Assembly (NCBI RefSeq): GCF_000422485.1
Contig: NZ_AULW01000059.1
Location: 1 to 56,760, forward strand
Length of the DNA stretch: 56,760 bases
Direction of reading: 5' to 3'
Source of the DNA: Paenibacillus pasadenensis DSM 19293
GTDB taxonomy: Bacteria; Bacillota; Bacilli; Paenibacillales; Paenibacillaceae
A program made the translations under genes and the position numbers. Position 1 is the stretch's first letter; each line of letters opens with the position of its first letter. This document shows positions 23,568-33,309 of this stretch, piece after piece. The notes below the pieces were generated by a model that was given only the letters and a program-made list of their open reading frames with translations, made no database searches and was not told the origin of the DNA.

Positions 23568-24322
23568 GCCGCTTCCCTCCTTTTGCCCAAGTACACCTCG
23601 GCGACCCGGTCGTCGGCCTGCACCTGGTCCATCGTGCCCTCCATGAGCAGCCGCCCTTCATGCATCACGGTCACGAGGCTGGCGAAATTCCGTACGAACT
23701 CCATGTCATGCTCGACGACGACGACCGCGCGGTCCTTGGCGATCTCCTGCAGCAGCTCGCCGGTCTTCTCCGTCTCGCGGTCGGTCATGCCCGCCGCCGG
23801 CTCGTCGAGCAGCAGCAGCGACGGCTCCTGCAGCAGCAGCATGCCGATCTCGAGCCATTGCTTCTCGCCATGCGACAGGCTGCCGGCGCGAGCCCGCTGC
23901 CTGCCGGCGAGGCCGACCGTCTCGAGCTGAGCGGCGAGCCGCTCCCGCTCGGCCGCGGCGAGCTTCGCCCGCAGCGTCGCCAGGATGCCGCGCTTCTGCT
24001 TCATCGCCAGCTCCAGGTTCTCCTCGACCGTCAGCGTTGGAAAGATCGACGGCGCCTGGAACTTGCGGCCGATGCCGAGCTCGGCGATCTGGTGCTCCTT
24101 GCGCCGGGCGAGGTCGATCCCGTCCCGGTAGAGGATGCTGCCGCCGGACGGCTTCACCTTGCCGCAGATGGCGTCGAGCAGCGTCGTCTTGCCCGCGCCG
24201 TTCGGTCCGATCAGGAACCGCAGGCCGCTCGCCTCGAGCGAGAGGTTCATGCCCTGCACCGCCTTGAAGCCGTCGAACGACACCGTCACGTCCTTACACT
24301 GCAGAATAGCCTTTCCGCTCAT
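23561..24322 (-). CDS. urtD: Urea ABC transporter ATPase UrtD
   Basis: 253 residues, LivG-type ABC ATPase. Walker [34 protein letters not shown] (UrtD-like), signature [19 protein letters not shown], Walker [16 protein letters not shown] and H-loop EHDMEFV are present. [11 protein letters not shown] distinguishes UrtD from ordinary LivG. It overlaps urtC by 29 bases and has a GGAGGTG ribosome-binding site inside urtC, suggesting coupled translation. It pairs with UrtE. Confidence 0.95.
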   Translation of the reverse strand: MSGKAILQCKDVTVSFDGFKAVQGMNLSLEASGLRFLIGPNGAGKTTLLDAICGKVKPSGGSILYRDGIDLARRKEHQIAELGIGRKFQAPSIFPTLTVEENLELAMKQKRGILATLRAKLAAAERERLAAQLETVGLAGRQRARAGSLSHGEKQWLEIGMLLLQEPSLLLLDEPAAGMTDRETEKTGELLQEIAKDRAVVVVEHDMEFVRNFASLVTVMHEGRLLMEGTMDQVQADDRVAEVYLGKRREAAC

Positions 24323-25400
24323 GCTCGGGCACCTCCTTCCGCCTGCGGACGATCCGCCTTGCCTTGCGCCAGCCGTCTACCGCCAGCCCGGCGATGCCGC
24401 GCGGCAGGAAGACGGTCGTGACGATGAACAGCGCGCCCATGAAGAACAGCCAGATGTCGGGATACGATTCGCTGAACGCGCTCTTGGCTCCGTTCAGCAG
24501 CAGCGCGCCGAGAGCGGCTCCGATCAGCGTGCCGCGGCCGCCGATGGCGACCCACAGCACCATCTCGATCGACGGCACGATGCCCATCATCGACGGCGAG
24601 ATGATGCCGACATGCAGCACGAACAGCATGCCCGCGATGCCGGACAGCGTCGCCGACAGGACGAACACCCCCATCTGGTAGCGGGACGGATCGTACCCGA
24701 GGAAGCGGACGCGGTTCTCGCCGTCCCGGATGGCGCGCAGCACCTTGCCGAAGCGGCTCTTGACGACGATCCGCGCCAGCACGAACGTCGCCAGCAGGAC
24801 GCCGGCCGTCACATAGTAGAGCGCCAGCTTCGTCTCCGGCGCGGCCAGCGAATGGCCGAGGATCTGGCCATACCCGGTAATGCCGTTGGTGCCGCCCGTA
24901 AACGCCTGCTGCCCGGTGATCAGCGTGACGCTGATGATGACGAGCGCCTGCGTCAAAATCGTGAAGTAGACCCCCCGGATGCGGTTGCGGAACGTGAAGA
25001 AGCCGAGGAACAGCGCCACCGCAGCCGGTATGGCCATACCGAGCAATACCGCTCCTCCGAAGCTCTGGAACGGCATCCAGAACCACGGCAGCTTGGTGAG
25101 GCCGCTCCAGTCCATGAAGTCCGGCAGCCGTCCCCCGCTCGCCTGCAGCTTCAGGTGCATCGCCATCGCGTAGCCGCCGAGGCCGAAGAACACGCCATGT
25201 CCGAGGCTCAGGATGCCGGTATAGCCCCACAGCAGGTCGAGGCCGACCGCGGCAATCGCGAACGCCAGGAACTTGGCCAGCAGGTTCAGGCGGAAGTCGC
25301 TCGTGAACAGCGGCGCGGCCAGCAGCAGCGCGGCGGCCAGGAAATACCACATCGCCAGCCCGTACCGGGAGGCGCCCGTCTTGATCATCCACTGCGTCAT
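24294..25400 (-). CDS. urtC: Urea ABC transporter permease UrtC
   Basis: 368 residues, LivM-type permease with about 9-10 membrane helices. The family motif [35 protein letters not shown] is at residues 53-87, and the EAA-like stretch [21 protein letters not shown] near 240 contacts the ATPase. UrtC proteins have a longer loop after the first GHG motif ([19 protein letters not shown]), which is present. GGAGG precedes the ATG. Operon spacing to urtB is 13 bases. Confidence 0.94.
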   Translation of the reverse strand: MTQWMIKTGASRYGLAMWYFLAAALLLAAPLFTSDFRLNLLAKFLAFAIAAVGLDLLWGYTGILSLGHGVFFGLGGYAMAMHLKLQASGGRLPDFMDWSGLTKLPWFWMPFQSFGGAVLLGMAIPAAVALFLGFFTFRNRIRGVYFTILTQALVIISVTLITGQQAFTGGTNGITGYGQILGHSLAAPETKLALYYVTAGVLLATFVLARIVVKSRFGKVLRAIRDGENRVRFLGYDPSRYQMGVFVLSATLSGIAGMLFVLHVGIISPSMMGIVPSIEMVLWVAIGGRGTLIGAALGALLLNGAKSAFSESYPDIWLFFMGALFIVTTVFLPRGIAGLAVDGWRKARRIVRRRKEVPEHERKGYSAV

Positions 25401-25413
25401 GTCTATCGCCTCC

Positions 25414-26319
25414 TTAGTCCAGCGACCGGGTGCGCATGGCGACGAATCCCTTCGGCTTCCATTGCAGGAAAGCCACGATGCACAGGAATACGAGCACCTT
25501 GCCCAGCGATGCGGTCGTCCAGTATTCGAACAGCGTGTTCGTCATGCCGATGCCGAGCGCGCCGAACACGGTGCCGACCAGCTTGCCGACGCCGCCGAGC
25601 ACGACGACCATGAAGGCGTCGACAATGTAATAGGTGCCGATCGTCGGCCCGATCGGACCGATCAGCGTCAGCGCGCAGCCGGCGATGCCCGCGAGGCCGG
25701 AGCCGATCGCGAACGTCAGGCTGTCGACGCGCCGCGTCGAGATGCCGAGGCAGGCCGCCATGTCGCGGTTCTGCATGACGGCCCGCATGCGCCGTCCCGC
25801 CGTCGTGCGGTAGATGTACAGGAACATCGCCAGCAGGCAGACGGCGACAAGCGCGAGGATGAACAGCCGCTTGTACGGCAGCACGAGCCCTTGCGTGACG
25901 GATAGGCCGCCCTCCAGCCATGACGGGCTTTTGACGCCGACGTTCGGCGCGCCGAAGATGGAGCGGGCGAGCTGCTGCAGCACGAGGCCGACGCCCCAGG
26001 TCGCCAGCAGGCTGTCGAGCGGGCGGCCGTACAGGAAGCGGATGAGCGTCTTTTCCAGCAGCAGGCCGATCAGGAATGCGGCTGCGAAGCTGGCCGCGAT
26101 CGACAGCAGGAAATACTGGCTGAACCAGGAAGCGGGCAAATAGGATTGGAACAGCTTCTGCGTCATGTAGGTCGCGTAGGCGCCGACCATGATCAGTTCT
26201 CCGTGGGCCATGTTGATGACGTTCATCTGGCCGAACGTGACCGCCAGGCCGAGCGCGATCAGCAGCAGGATGGAGCTGACGCTGATGCCGTTGAACAATT
26301 GCAGCCAAAATACGTCCAT
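25414..26319 (-). CDS. urtB: Urea ABC transporter permease UrtB
   Basis: 301 residues, LivH-type permease. The N-terminus ([45 protein letters not shown]) has the [13 protein letters not shown] motif of UrtB. The C-terminal half has [21 protein letters not shown], the ATPase-contact loop. It forms the membrane channel with UrtC. GGAGAG precedes the ATG. A 210-bp gap with direct repeats separates it from urtA. Confidence 0.95.
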   Translation of the reverse strand: MDVFWLQLFNGISVSSILLLIALGLAVTFGQMNVINMAHGELIMVGAYATYMTQKLFQSYLPASWFSQYFLLSIAASFAAAFLIGLLLEKTLIRFLYGRPLDSLLATWGVGLVLQQLARSIFGAPNVGVKSPSWLEGGLSVTQGLVLPYKRLFILALVAVCLLAMFLYIYRTTAGRRMRAVMQNRDMAACLGISTRRVDSLTFAIGSGLAGIAGCALTLIGPIGPTIGTYYIVDAFMVVVLGGVGKLVGTVFGALGIGMTNTLFEYWTTASLGKVLVFLCIVAFLQWKPKGFVAMRTRSLD

Positions 26320-26460
26320 GCGCGGCTCTCCTCTCTCGCGCCGGGGCCAGCAGGACCGCCGCCCTCTCGGGACGGCGGCGCGGCTGGCCCCGACGCTTGG
26401 GTGCAGGATGAAATCGATGCGGCTCGGCCGGCGGCGATGCTTAGCCGCCAGCCCGGTGGC

Positions 26461-26536
26461 GGCTAGCTGCCAACCCGGCTGCGGCTAGCTGCCAACCCGG
26501 CTGCGGCTAGCTGCCAACCCGGCTGCGGCTAGCTGC
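26461..26536. repeat. 22-bp tandem repeats at the 3' end of urtA
   Basis: Three identical contiguous copies of GGCTAGCTGCCAACCCGGCT+GC lie at 26461-26526, with a partial copy overlapping the last codons and stop of urtA (GGCTAGCTGCC). A degenerate copy precedes them near 26441. They look like duplications of the gene's 3' end into the urtA-urtB spacer. Confidence 0.9.
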
Positions 26537-27818
26537 CGGAGCTCAGGCCCGAAGCCCAGGCGTATGTCTTGAGGTAAGGGTCCGGCTTGACCGGCTCGCC
26601 GGAGCTCCACACTTCCTTGAACTGGCCGTCCGCCTGCACCTCGCCGATGCGCACCGTCTTGTACAGATGCTGCGTCTCGCCGTCGATCTTGACCTTGCCC
26701 TCCGGAGCGTCCCACTCCAGCTCCTTGGCCGCTTCCTTCACGGCCGCCACGTCGGTGGAGCCGGCCTTTTCGACCGCGGCCGCCCACAGGTACACCGCAT
26801 CATAGCCGGCCTCGATCGGGTCGGCCGTCACGCGGTCCGCGCCGTATTTGGCCTTGTAGGCTTCGACGAACGTCTTGTTCTCCGGCGTATCCGTCGTCTG
26901 GTAGTAGTTCCAGGCGGCCAGATGCCCCTCCAGCACATCCGCGCCGATGCCGCGGATCTCCTCTTCGGCGACCGAGACCGACAGCGTCGTCAGGTCGGCG
27001 GCGCTGATGCCGGCGTCCTTGAGCTGCTTGAAGAACGCGACGTTGCTGTCGCCGTTCAGCGTGTTGAACACGATGTCCGGCTTGGCGGCCTTGATCTTGC
27101 TGATGATCGTCGTATAGTCGGTATGGCCGAGCGGCGTGTACTCCTCGCCGGCCAGCTCTCCGCCTTCCGCCGCGAGCTGCGCCTTGATGATCTTGTTGGC
27201 CGTGCGCGGGAACACGTAGTCGGAGCCGAGCAGGTACATCTTCTTGCCGCGGTTCTCCAGCAGCCAGCTGACGGCCGGCACGATCTGCTGGTTCGTCGTC
27301 GCTCCGGTATAGAAAATGTTCGGCGAGGACTCCAGTCCTTCGTATTGGACCGGATACCAGAGCAGCCCGTTCAGCTCCTCGAACACCGGCAGCATCGCCT
27401 TGCGGCTGGCCGACGTCCAGCCGCCGAATACGGTCGCGACCTTGTCCTCGGACAGCAGCTTGCGCGCCTTCTCCGCAAAGGTCGGCCAGTCGGAGGCTCC
27501 GTCCTCGACGACCGGAATCAGCTTTTTGCCAAGCACGCCGCCTTTGGCGTTGATCTCGTCGATCGCCATCATCTCGGCGTCCTTGACCGATACCTCGCTG
27601 ATCGCCATCGTGCCGCTGAGCGAGTGGAGGATGCCGACCTTGATCCCATCGCCGCTTTCCCCCGATGAAGCGCCAGCCGCCGGAGAAGCTGCCGGAGACG
27701 CGCTTCCCGCAGCCGGTTCATTCTGGCCGCAGCCGCCCAGCACGAGCGCCAGCGATACCGCCGCCAGCAAGCCCTTCCCCATATGCCTCTTCTTGATCTT
27801 CGTTCCCGTCTGTCTCAT
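26529..27818 (-). CDS. urtA: Urea ABC transporter substrate-binding lipoprotein UrtA
   Basis: 429 residues from the ATG at 27818 (GGAG nearby); the frame is open 36 codons further but into the promoter. A lipoprotein signal ends LVLGGC, with Cys30 as lipidation site, followed by a disordered [13 protein letters not shown] linker. The mature part is a periplasmic-binding-type fold with [36 protein letters not shown] and the UrtA-typical [24 protein letters not shown]. It captures urea or related amides at the cell surface. It is the first gene of urtABCDE, transcribed from a promoter with a GlnR/TnrA-type box. Confidence 0.95.
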   Translation of the reverse strand: MRQTGTKIKKRHMGKGLLAAVSLALVLGGCGQNEPAAGSASPAASPAAGASSGESGDGIKVGILHSLSGTMAISEVSVKDAEMMAIDEINAKGGVLGKKLIPVVEDGASDWPTFAEKARKLLSEDKVATVFGGWTSASRKAMLPVFEELNGLLWYPVQYEGLESSPNIFYTGATTNQQIVPAVSWLLENRGKKMYLLGSDYVFPRTANKIIKAQLAAEGGELAGEEYTPLGHTDYTTIISKIKAAKPDIVFNTLNGDSNVAFFKQLKDAGISAADLTTLSVSVAEEEIRGIGADVLEGHLAAWNYYQTTDTPENKTFVEAYKAKYGADRVTADPIEAGYDAVYLWAAAVEKAGSTDVAAVKEAAKELEWDAPEGKVKIDGETQHLYKTVRIGEVQADGQFKEVWSSGEPVKPDPYLKTYAWASGLSSGS

Positions 27819-27884
27819 CTCTCTCCACTCCCCTTCGCGAATCCGAACGTTATGTATGGGCTTCGTTCTATCGTTCGTGATTGT

Positions 27885-27914
27885 AGTATAGGCGGAGGAC
27901 AAATTCGATGTCAA
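27885..27914 (-). promoter_or_regulatory. Sigma-A-type promoter of urtABCDE
   Basis: On the minus strand TTGACA (27909-27914) is followed by an 18-bp spacer and TATACT (27885-27890). The transcript would start near 27878, about 60 bases before the urtA ATG. Confidence 0.8.
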
Positions 27915-27925
27915 TATATCTAACA
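27909..27925. promoter_or_regulatory. GlnR/TnrA-type nitrogen control box overlapping the urt -35 element
   Basis: TGTCAATATATCTAACA matches the consensus TGTNAN7TNACA at every fixed position. The distal half-site shares its bases with the TTGACA -35 box. Overlap with -35 fits repression by GlnR in nitrogen excess better than TnrA activation, whose sites usually lie near -50. Confidence 0.8.
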
Positions 27926-28019
27926 TAAAAATATGGAAATGAGGACTTTAGGCCTTGTTTTCGACAATTCGATTCCAAATCCGGACGAAAAACGAATCGA
28001 ACCTGCCTTGAAAGCATCG

Positions 28020-28071
28020 GTTTGATTATCAAACGTGTTTAACCGCCTCATTAACGTCAGATTATCTGACG
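28020..28071. promoter_or_regulatory. Paired palindromes, candidate operator
   Basis: GTTTGATTATCAAAC (28020-28034) and GTCAGATTATCTGAC (28056-28070, extended to 17 bp by flanking C/G) are perfect palindromes around the same GATTATC core. Their centres are 36 bp apart. They lie about 130-170 bp upstream of the urt promoter; the cognate regulator is unknown. Confidence 0.55.
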
Positions 28072-28201
28072 CATAAACAAAAACGAATCATCCTTTTGCT
28101 CGCGAGCGTCATGAACCTGGGGGTTTCAATCAACGCGACGGCCTAAACCTGCTCGATGCTGCGGCAATTGTTGCGCGGCCGGCGCCACCGGCTGCACCAT
28201 G

Positions 28202-28244
28202 AAAAAAGCGTCTTTTCGGGGCCAGGGGCCGCGAAAAGACGCTT
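28202..28244 (-). terminator. Terminator downstream of prsA
   Basis: AAGCGTCTTTTCG and CGAAAAGACGCTT pair over 13 bp around a GC-rich loop, followed by TTTTTTC on the minus strand, about 85 bases past the prsA stop. Confidence 0.93.
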
Positions 28245-28329
28245 CTAGCTTGCATGGAGCAGGTTTTGCGCGCGATTGCCGGATCGCCGGCGGGCCAGAC
28301 GCATAGCGCGCCGTCCGCCATCCATCCGC

Positions 28330-29406
28330 TTAGCTGCCGGTATTGCTCGCCGCATCGGGCGCGGCATTTTCCGCGCCGGCATCGTTCGACGGCGCTTCGG
28401 CGTTTTCTCCCGCTCCGCCGCTGGCGGCCGGGCTCGGCTCCGGATCCTTGAACTCTTCTTTTTTGGTGATGAGTCCCGGAACCTCGTTCTGCATGTAGTC
28501 GTTCAGCTGCGTCTGGGCGAGCGTCTGCTTGATCTCTTCCTTGGACGCCTCGAACGTCGGCAGCTCGCGCTTCTCGACCTGGATGACGTGGTAGCCGTAC
28601 TCGGTCTCGACCGGCTCGCCGACGACGCCGATCTCCTGGGCGATCGCCGCCTTCTTGAAGTTCTCCACCCAGCCGCCGGCCGCCTGGTCGGCGTACTGGC
28701 CGCCATTCTCGGCCGAGCCCGGATCCTCGGAGTATTCCTTGGCGAGAGCGTTCCAATCGGCCCCGTCCGCCTCCAGCTTCGCTTTGGCTTCCTTGGCGCG
28801 GGCGAGAGCGTCTTCCTTGCTGCGCTCCTTGCCTTCCGGATCGGTGAAGCCGACGAGGACGTGGCGGAGCGTGACCTTGGTCAGCCCTTCCTTGTTCTCG
28901 TCATAGTATTTTTGCGCGTCGGCATCGGTCACCTTGGCGGCCATCGCGTCGGACACGCCGATCGACAGCCTGATGAAGTCCTTGATGTCCTGCGCGGTAA
29001 TGTTGTTGTCCTTCATGTTCGTTTCGAGCGTTTCTTTCGTGTAGGCTTCCTCGATCTGCTTGTACTGCTCGTCCGCCTCCGCGGCGGCCTTGTCCTTCAC
29101 TTCCTTGGAAGCGTCCTTGTACACGAGCTGGTAGCCGATGTACTGGTCGAGGATCATGTTTTTGTAGGCGGCCATGTCGAGGTAGGCGGCTACTTGCGGA
29201 TTCACGACGCGCAGCACGCTCGTGAATGTCGTGAAGTCCTTCTCGCTCACCGTCCCGCCCTTGTACTCGGCGATCGTCTTGCTGTCGTCTCCGCCCGCGG
29301 AGCCGTCCTCTTTTTTGCCGCACGCGGCTAAAGTGAACGCCAGCACCGCCGCCAGCGCAAGCAGAAGCATGCGGCTCGCGGCCGGGCGCTTGATGGAAAT
29401 CTTCAT
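28330..29406 (-). CDS. prsA: PrsA/SurA-like foldase lipoprotein, parvulin-type peptidyl-prolyl isomerase
   Basis: 358 residues. A lipoprotein signal ends FTLAAC with Cys29. Residues 45-175 are a SurA N-terminal-like helical chaperone region. Residues 180-290 form a PpiC/parvulin domain (VTLRHVLVGF ... WNALAKEYSEDPGSAENGGQY ... EYGYHVIQVEKRE). The tail is an Ala/Pro/Asp-rich disordered stretch. It probably helps secreted proteins fold at the outer face of the membrane. GGAGACC precedes the ATG. It lies downstream of mfd with a terminator between; a parvulin gene beside mfd is, to my knowledge, common in Paenibacillus. The symbol prsA is by family, not proven orthology. Confidence 0.87.
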   Translation of the reverse strand: MKISIKRPAASRMLLLALAAVLAFTLAACGKKEDGSAGGDDSKTIAEYKGGTVSEKDFTTFTSVLRVVNPQVAAYLDMAAYKNMILDQYIGYQLVYKDASKEVKDKAAAEADEQYKQIEEAYTKETLETNMKDNNITAQDIKDFIRLSIGVSDAMAAKVTDADAQKYYDENKEGLTKVTLRHVLVGFTDPEGKERSKEDALARAKEAKAKLEADGADWNALAKEYSEDPGSAENGGQYADQAAGGWVENFKKAAIAQEIGVVGEPVETEYGYHVIQVEKRELPTFEASKEEIKQTLAQTQLNDYMQNEVPGLITKKEEFKDPEPSPAASGGAGENAEAPSNDAGAENAAPDAASNTGS

Positions 29407-29494
29407 AATGGTCTCCTCTCGGTTCGTTCAGGCATGGGTCCAGTTTACCAGATGTGGACCAGCCGCGCATTAACGTCGCCTTAAAGACGCCGCG

Positions 29495-29531
29495 AAAAAG
29501 CCGGAGCCCGGCTTCGGGCCCGGCTCCGGCT
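29495..29531 (-). terminator. Terminator of mfd
   Basis: GCCGGAGCC and GGCTCCGGC with further inner GC pairing, followed by TTTTT on the minus strand, directly after the mfd stop. Confidence 0.88.
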
Positions 29532-29548
29532 CCTCTGTCCTGCGGCGG

Positions 29549-32500
29549 CTACTTGCCCGCCGCCTGCGCCGCTCCGGCCGGGAGCAGCGCTTCGCCCCAG
29601 CGGCGCAGCAGGCGCAGCGTCAGCTCAAGCCGCTCGGCGCTGCCGAGGCCCTTGCCGCGCAGCGTCAGCTCCATCGGCTCGCCCTTGCCGCCTCCGCCGA
29701 TGCGGCGGAAGCGGTTTTCGAACTCGAGGCACAGCCCGTCGATCGTGCGCGTTTCGGCGCTGCGGGAAGCGGCCTCGCTGAATTTGAGCGTCCACTCGTC
29801 GTTTTTGTTCGCGCTGATCGACGCGATGCCGTAGCGGGCGCCGTACACCTTGAGCCGGCCGACGTCGAGCAGCGTCGCGACCGCGTCCGGCAGGTCGCCG
29901 AAGCGGTCGGTCAGCTCGTCGAACAGATCGTCCGTCTCCTCCAGCGAGGAGAGCGCCGCCACTTTTTTGTAGATCTCGATCTTCTGGATGCTGTCGTAGA
30001 TGTAGTCCGACGGCAGATAGGCGTCGAGGCTGAGGTCGATGACGGTGTTGACCGGCTTCTCCTCCGCTTCCTCCTCGCCGTACATCTCCTTCTTGCGCCG
30101 CGCGATCTCGTCGGCCAGCATCTGCGAGTACAGGTCGAATCCGACCGAGGCGATGAAGCCGTGCTGCTCCGCGCCGAGCAGATTGCCCGCGCCGCGGATG
30201 GCCAGGTCCCGCATGGCGATCTTGAAGCCGGAGCCGAGCTCGGTGAACTCCTTGATCGACTGCAGCCGCTTCTCTGCGACCTCGGTCAGCACTTTGTCGC
30301 GCTGGTAGGTGAAGTAGGCGTAGGCGATCCGGTTGGACCGGCCGACGCGCCCGCGCAGCTGGTACAGCTGGGAGAGGCCCATCTTGTCCGCGTCATGCAC
30401 GATCAGCGTGTTGACGTTCGGGATGTCCACGCCCGTCTCGATGATGCTCGTGCTCACGAGCACGTCGGATTCGCCGTCGAGGAAGTCGAGGATCGTCTTC
30501 TCCAGCTCCTGCTCGGACATCTGGCCGTGGCCGACCGCAACCTTGGCCTCCGGCACGAGCGAGCCGAGCAGCTCGGCCATCTGGTAGATGCCCTGCACGC
30601 GGTTGTACAGGTAGTACACCTGGCCGCCGCGCGCCAGCTCGCGCTCGATCGCCTCGCGCACGAGCGCGGTGTTGTACTCCACGACGTACGTCTGCACGGG
30701 GAACCGGTTTTCCGGCGGCGTCTCGATGACCGAGAGGTCGCGCACGCCGAGCATCGACATATGGAGCGTGCGCGGGATCGGCGTCGCCGTCAGCGTCAGC
30801 ACGTCGACGTTCGTCTTGAGCCGCTTGAGCTTCTCCTTGTGGGAGACGCCGAAGCGCTGCTCCTCGTCGACGATGAGCAGGCCGAGGTCCTTGAACACGA
30901 TGTCCTGGCTGAGCAGCCGGTGCGTGCCGATGACGACGTCGACGGCGCCGCTCTTGAGCCCCTTCATCGTCTCGGTCTGCTCCTTGCGCGAGCGGAAGCG
31001 GCTCAGCACCTGCACCTTGAACGGGAAGTCGGCGAAGCGCTCGCGGAACGTCTCGTAGTGCTGCTGGGCGAGGATCGTCGTCGGCACGAGGATCGCGACC
31101 TGCTTGCCCTCGATCGCCGCCTTGAACGCCGCCCGCACGGCGACCTCCGTCTTGCCGTAGCCGACGTCGCCGCAGAGCAGCCGGTCCATCGGACGCTGGG
31201 TCTCCATGTCCTTCTTGATCTCGCGGATCGCCCGCAGCTGGTCCGGCGTCTCGTCGTACGGGAACATCGCCTCGAACTCGTTCTGGTACGCGGTGTCCGG
31301 CCCGAAGCCGAAGCCCTTGGCCTCCTGGCGCTGGGCGTACAGCTTGACGAGGTCGTCGGCGATGTCCTTGACGGAGCTGCGCACCTTGTTCTTGACGCGC
31401 GTCCACTCGTTGCCGCCGAGCTTGTAGACCTTGGGCTCCTTCTCCTCCGACCCGACGTACTTCTGGATGAGGTCGATCTGGTCGATCGGCACGGACAGCT
31501 TGTCGCCGCCGGCGTACAGGATATGCATGTAGTCCTTGTGGATGCCGCCGATCTCCAGCGTGCCGATGCCCATGTACTTGCCGATGCCGTGGTTCTGGTG
31601 GACGACGTAGTCGCCGACCTTGAGCTCGGTGTAGCTCTTGATGCGCTCGGCGTTGTCCATGTTCTTGTCGACGCGGCGCGTCTTGCGCTGCTTCTGCGTG
31701 AACAGCTCGCCCTCGGTGATGACGACCAGATGCGAGCCGGGCAGCTCGAAGCCGCTGCCGAGGCTGCCCTCGAGCAGCTGCGGCGGCTCGATGTCATAGT
31801 CGCCGAGCACGCGGCGCAGCCGGTCCATCCGCTCGCCGCTGCCGGCCAGCATGAGCACCTGGGCTCCCGCCTTCTTCCAGCGCTCCATCTCCGCCCCCAG
31901 CACGTTCATCTGGCCGTGGAAGTTCTGCATGCCGCGGCACATGAAGTTCAGGATGTTCTGCGGCTGCGAATGCGGCACCTGGCGCAGGAACAGCGACAGC
32001 AGCAGCGTCGGGAACGGACGGTGATGCAGCACGTCGTCGCTCTCGCGCGCGAGCTTGAAGCTCGGCAGCGACTTGCCCGTGCCGAGCAGATGCGCCTGCC
32101 ACTCCGCCTCGTCGCGCTCGAGCTGGCGGGCCGTCTCGATGAGGCGCGTCGGCTCGTCGAGGACGAGCAGCGTGTCCTTCGGCATGTAGTCATAGAGCGT
32201 CTGGCGCTCCGGGTAGAGCAGGGCGATGTATTTATAAAGTTCGGGGAAATAGATCTGCTGCCGCAGCCGCTCCAGCTCCGCGCCGAGCTCGGAGCGCAGC
32301 CGGTCCTTGGCGGTGCGGTCGGTCATCCGCTCGAGCTGCTGCTCCAGCAGCTCGGAGGCATGCTGCGCGGCCGCGGCGAAGCGCCGCCCGTCCGCGATCA
32401 GCTCCTGGCACGGCGTCACCGTATACGCTTCCAGCTTGGCGTTGGAGCGCTGCCCCTCGGGATCGAACGTGCGGATCGAATCGATCTCGTCGTCGAACCA

Positions 32501-33085
32501 CTCGACGCGCACGGCCGATTCGGCCGTCAGCGGGTAGAAGTCGACGATGCCGCCGCGCACGCTCAGCTCGCCCCTGTTTTCGACGCGGTCGGCGCGCACG
32601 TAGCCGAGCGCGTTCATCCGCTGCAGAAACGCCTCCATCGGCAGCTCGGCCCCGACCTGCAGGTCGATCTTGGCCTCCGCCATCACGTCCCGCAGCGGCA
32701 GGAAGCGGCGCACCCCGGAAAAAGGCGCAACAACGATCCCGCGGAAGCCGCGGGACAGGCGGATCAGCGCCTCCATGCGCTGGGCGAGCATCTCCGGGCT
32801 GGAGACGGCCGACTCGGCCGCGACCAGCTCGTTCGCCGGATAGAGCAGCACGTCCTCGCCGCCGCTCAGCTCCTGCAGATCCTCCACGATCTTCTGCGCG
32901 GAGAACATATTGTGGGTGACGACCAGCATCGGCTGATCCAGATCCCGTTGGAGCGCCGCCATGAGCACCTGGCGGGACGAGCCGGCCAGGCCCGAGACCA
33001 TCTGCTCCTTCATGCCCTTGCGGAAGCCGGCGAAGACGGACTGGTAGTCGCGGTCGGCGGCGAATGCCTCGATTAACGCTTTCAA
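29549..33085 (-). CDS. mfd: Transcription-repair coupling factor Mfd
   Basis: 1178 residues if translated from the TTG at 33085, which has AGAGAGGTG seven bases upstream; this matches B. subtilis Mfd (1177). The open frame continues 43 codons but without similarity. Domains in order: UvrB-like N-terminal modules (HNMFSAQKIVEDLQELS ...), RNA polymerase-interacting Tudor-like domain (LKVGDYVVHQNHGIGKYMGI near 500), RecG-like translocase with Walker A CGDVGYGKTEVA, DEEQ box IVDEEQRFG and motif VI QLRGRVGRSNR, then the TRCF C-terminal domain. It dislodges stalled polymerase and recruits UvrA. Confidence 0.97.
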   Translation of the reverse strand: MKALIEAFAADRDYQSVFAGFRKGMKEQMVSGLAGSSRQVLMAALQRDLDQPMLVVTHNMFSAQKIVEDLQELSGGEDVLLYPANELVAAESAVSSPEMLAQRMEALIRLSRGFRGIVVAPFSGVRRFLPLRDVMAEAKIDLQVGAELPMEAFLQRMNALGYVRADRVENRGELSVRGGIVDFYPLTAESAVRVEWFDDEIDSIRTFDPEGQRSNAKLEAYTVTPCQELIADGRRFAAAAQHASELLEQQLERMTDRTAKDRLRSELGAELERLRQQIYFPELYKYIALLYPERQTLYDYMPKDTLLVLDEPTRLIETARQLERDEAEWQAHLLGTGKSLPSFKLARESDDVLHHRPFPTLLLSLFLRQVPHSQPQNILNFMCRGMQNFHGQMNVLGAEMERWKKAGAQVLMLAGSGERMDRLRRVLGDYDIEPPQLLEGSLGSGFELPGSHLVVITEGELFTQKQRKTRRVDKNMDNAERIKSYTELKVGDYVVHQNHGIGKYMGIGTLEIGGIHKDYMHILYAGGDKLSVPIDQIDLIQKYVGSEEKEPKVYKLGGNEWTRVKNKVRSSVKDIADDLVKLYAQRQEAKGFGFGPDTAYQNEFEAMFPYDETPDQLRAIREIKKDMETQRPMDRLLCGDVGYGKTEVAVRAAFKAAIEGKQVAILVPTTILAQQHYETFRERFADFPFKVQVLSRFRSRKEQTETMKGLKSGAVDVVIGTHRLLSQDIVFKDLGLLIVDEEQRFGVSHKEKLKRLKTNVDVLTLTATPIPRTLHMSMLGVRDLSVIETPPENRFPVQTYVVEYNTALVREAIERELARGGQVYYLYNRVQGIYQMAELLGSLVPEAKVAVGHGQMSEQELEKTILDFLDGESDVLVSTSIIETGVDIPNVNTLIVHDADKMGLSQLYQLRGRVGRSNRIAYAYFTYQRDKVLTEVAEKRLQSIKEFTELGSGFKIAMRDLAIRGAGNLLGAEQHGFIASVGFDLYSQMLADEIARRKKEMYGEEEAEEKPVNTVIDLSLDAYLPSDYIYDSIQKIEIYKKVAALSSLEETDDLFDELTDRFGDLPDAVATLLDVGRLKVYGARYGIASISANKNDEWTLKFSEAASRSAETRTIDGLCLEFENRFRRIGGGGKGEPMELTLRGKGLGSAERLELTLRLLRRWGEALLPAGAAQAAGK

Positions 33086-33309
33086 ATGGAGCACCTCTCT
33101 TTCGCTTGAGCCCGCTTCCCGCCGATCCCCCGGACGCCGCTCCTGCCGGAGAGCATCCGGAGCCGGAGACGGCAACAAAGGCCTCCTGATCCGCGAGGGG
33201 CCTTGGGGCGACAACGGGCAGCAGCACGCAAAGAAGCCTCAGCTACCCGCCAAGGCTCTTGCCTATGTTGTCGTACTTGTGTACTTGTTGTCGAAGGGAA
33301 TCGAATCCG

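Larger units (their letters stand above)
27819..28201. promoter_or_regulatory. Control region upstream of the urt operon
   Basis: Contains, from the gene outward, the sigma-A promoter and nitrogen box (27885-27925), then an AT-richer stretch with two similar 15-bp palindromes at 28020-28034 and 28056-28070. The plus-strand GAATCG/CGATTC motifs near 27968-28000 (ATTCGATTCC, ACGAATCGAA) are partly symmetric. No gene was found in it. Confidence 0.6.

Noticed and set aside
28020-28034. FNR-type site (TTGAT....ATCAA)
   Set aside because: The half-sites are separated by one base rather than four, and the second copy has different flanks around the same core.
33260-33300. Spo0A control of mfd
   Set aside because: TGTCGAA occurs once near 33290 among TTGTCG repeats upstream of mfd, but no promoter could be aligned with it. 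A single 7-base match is too weak.
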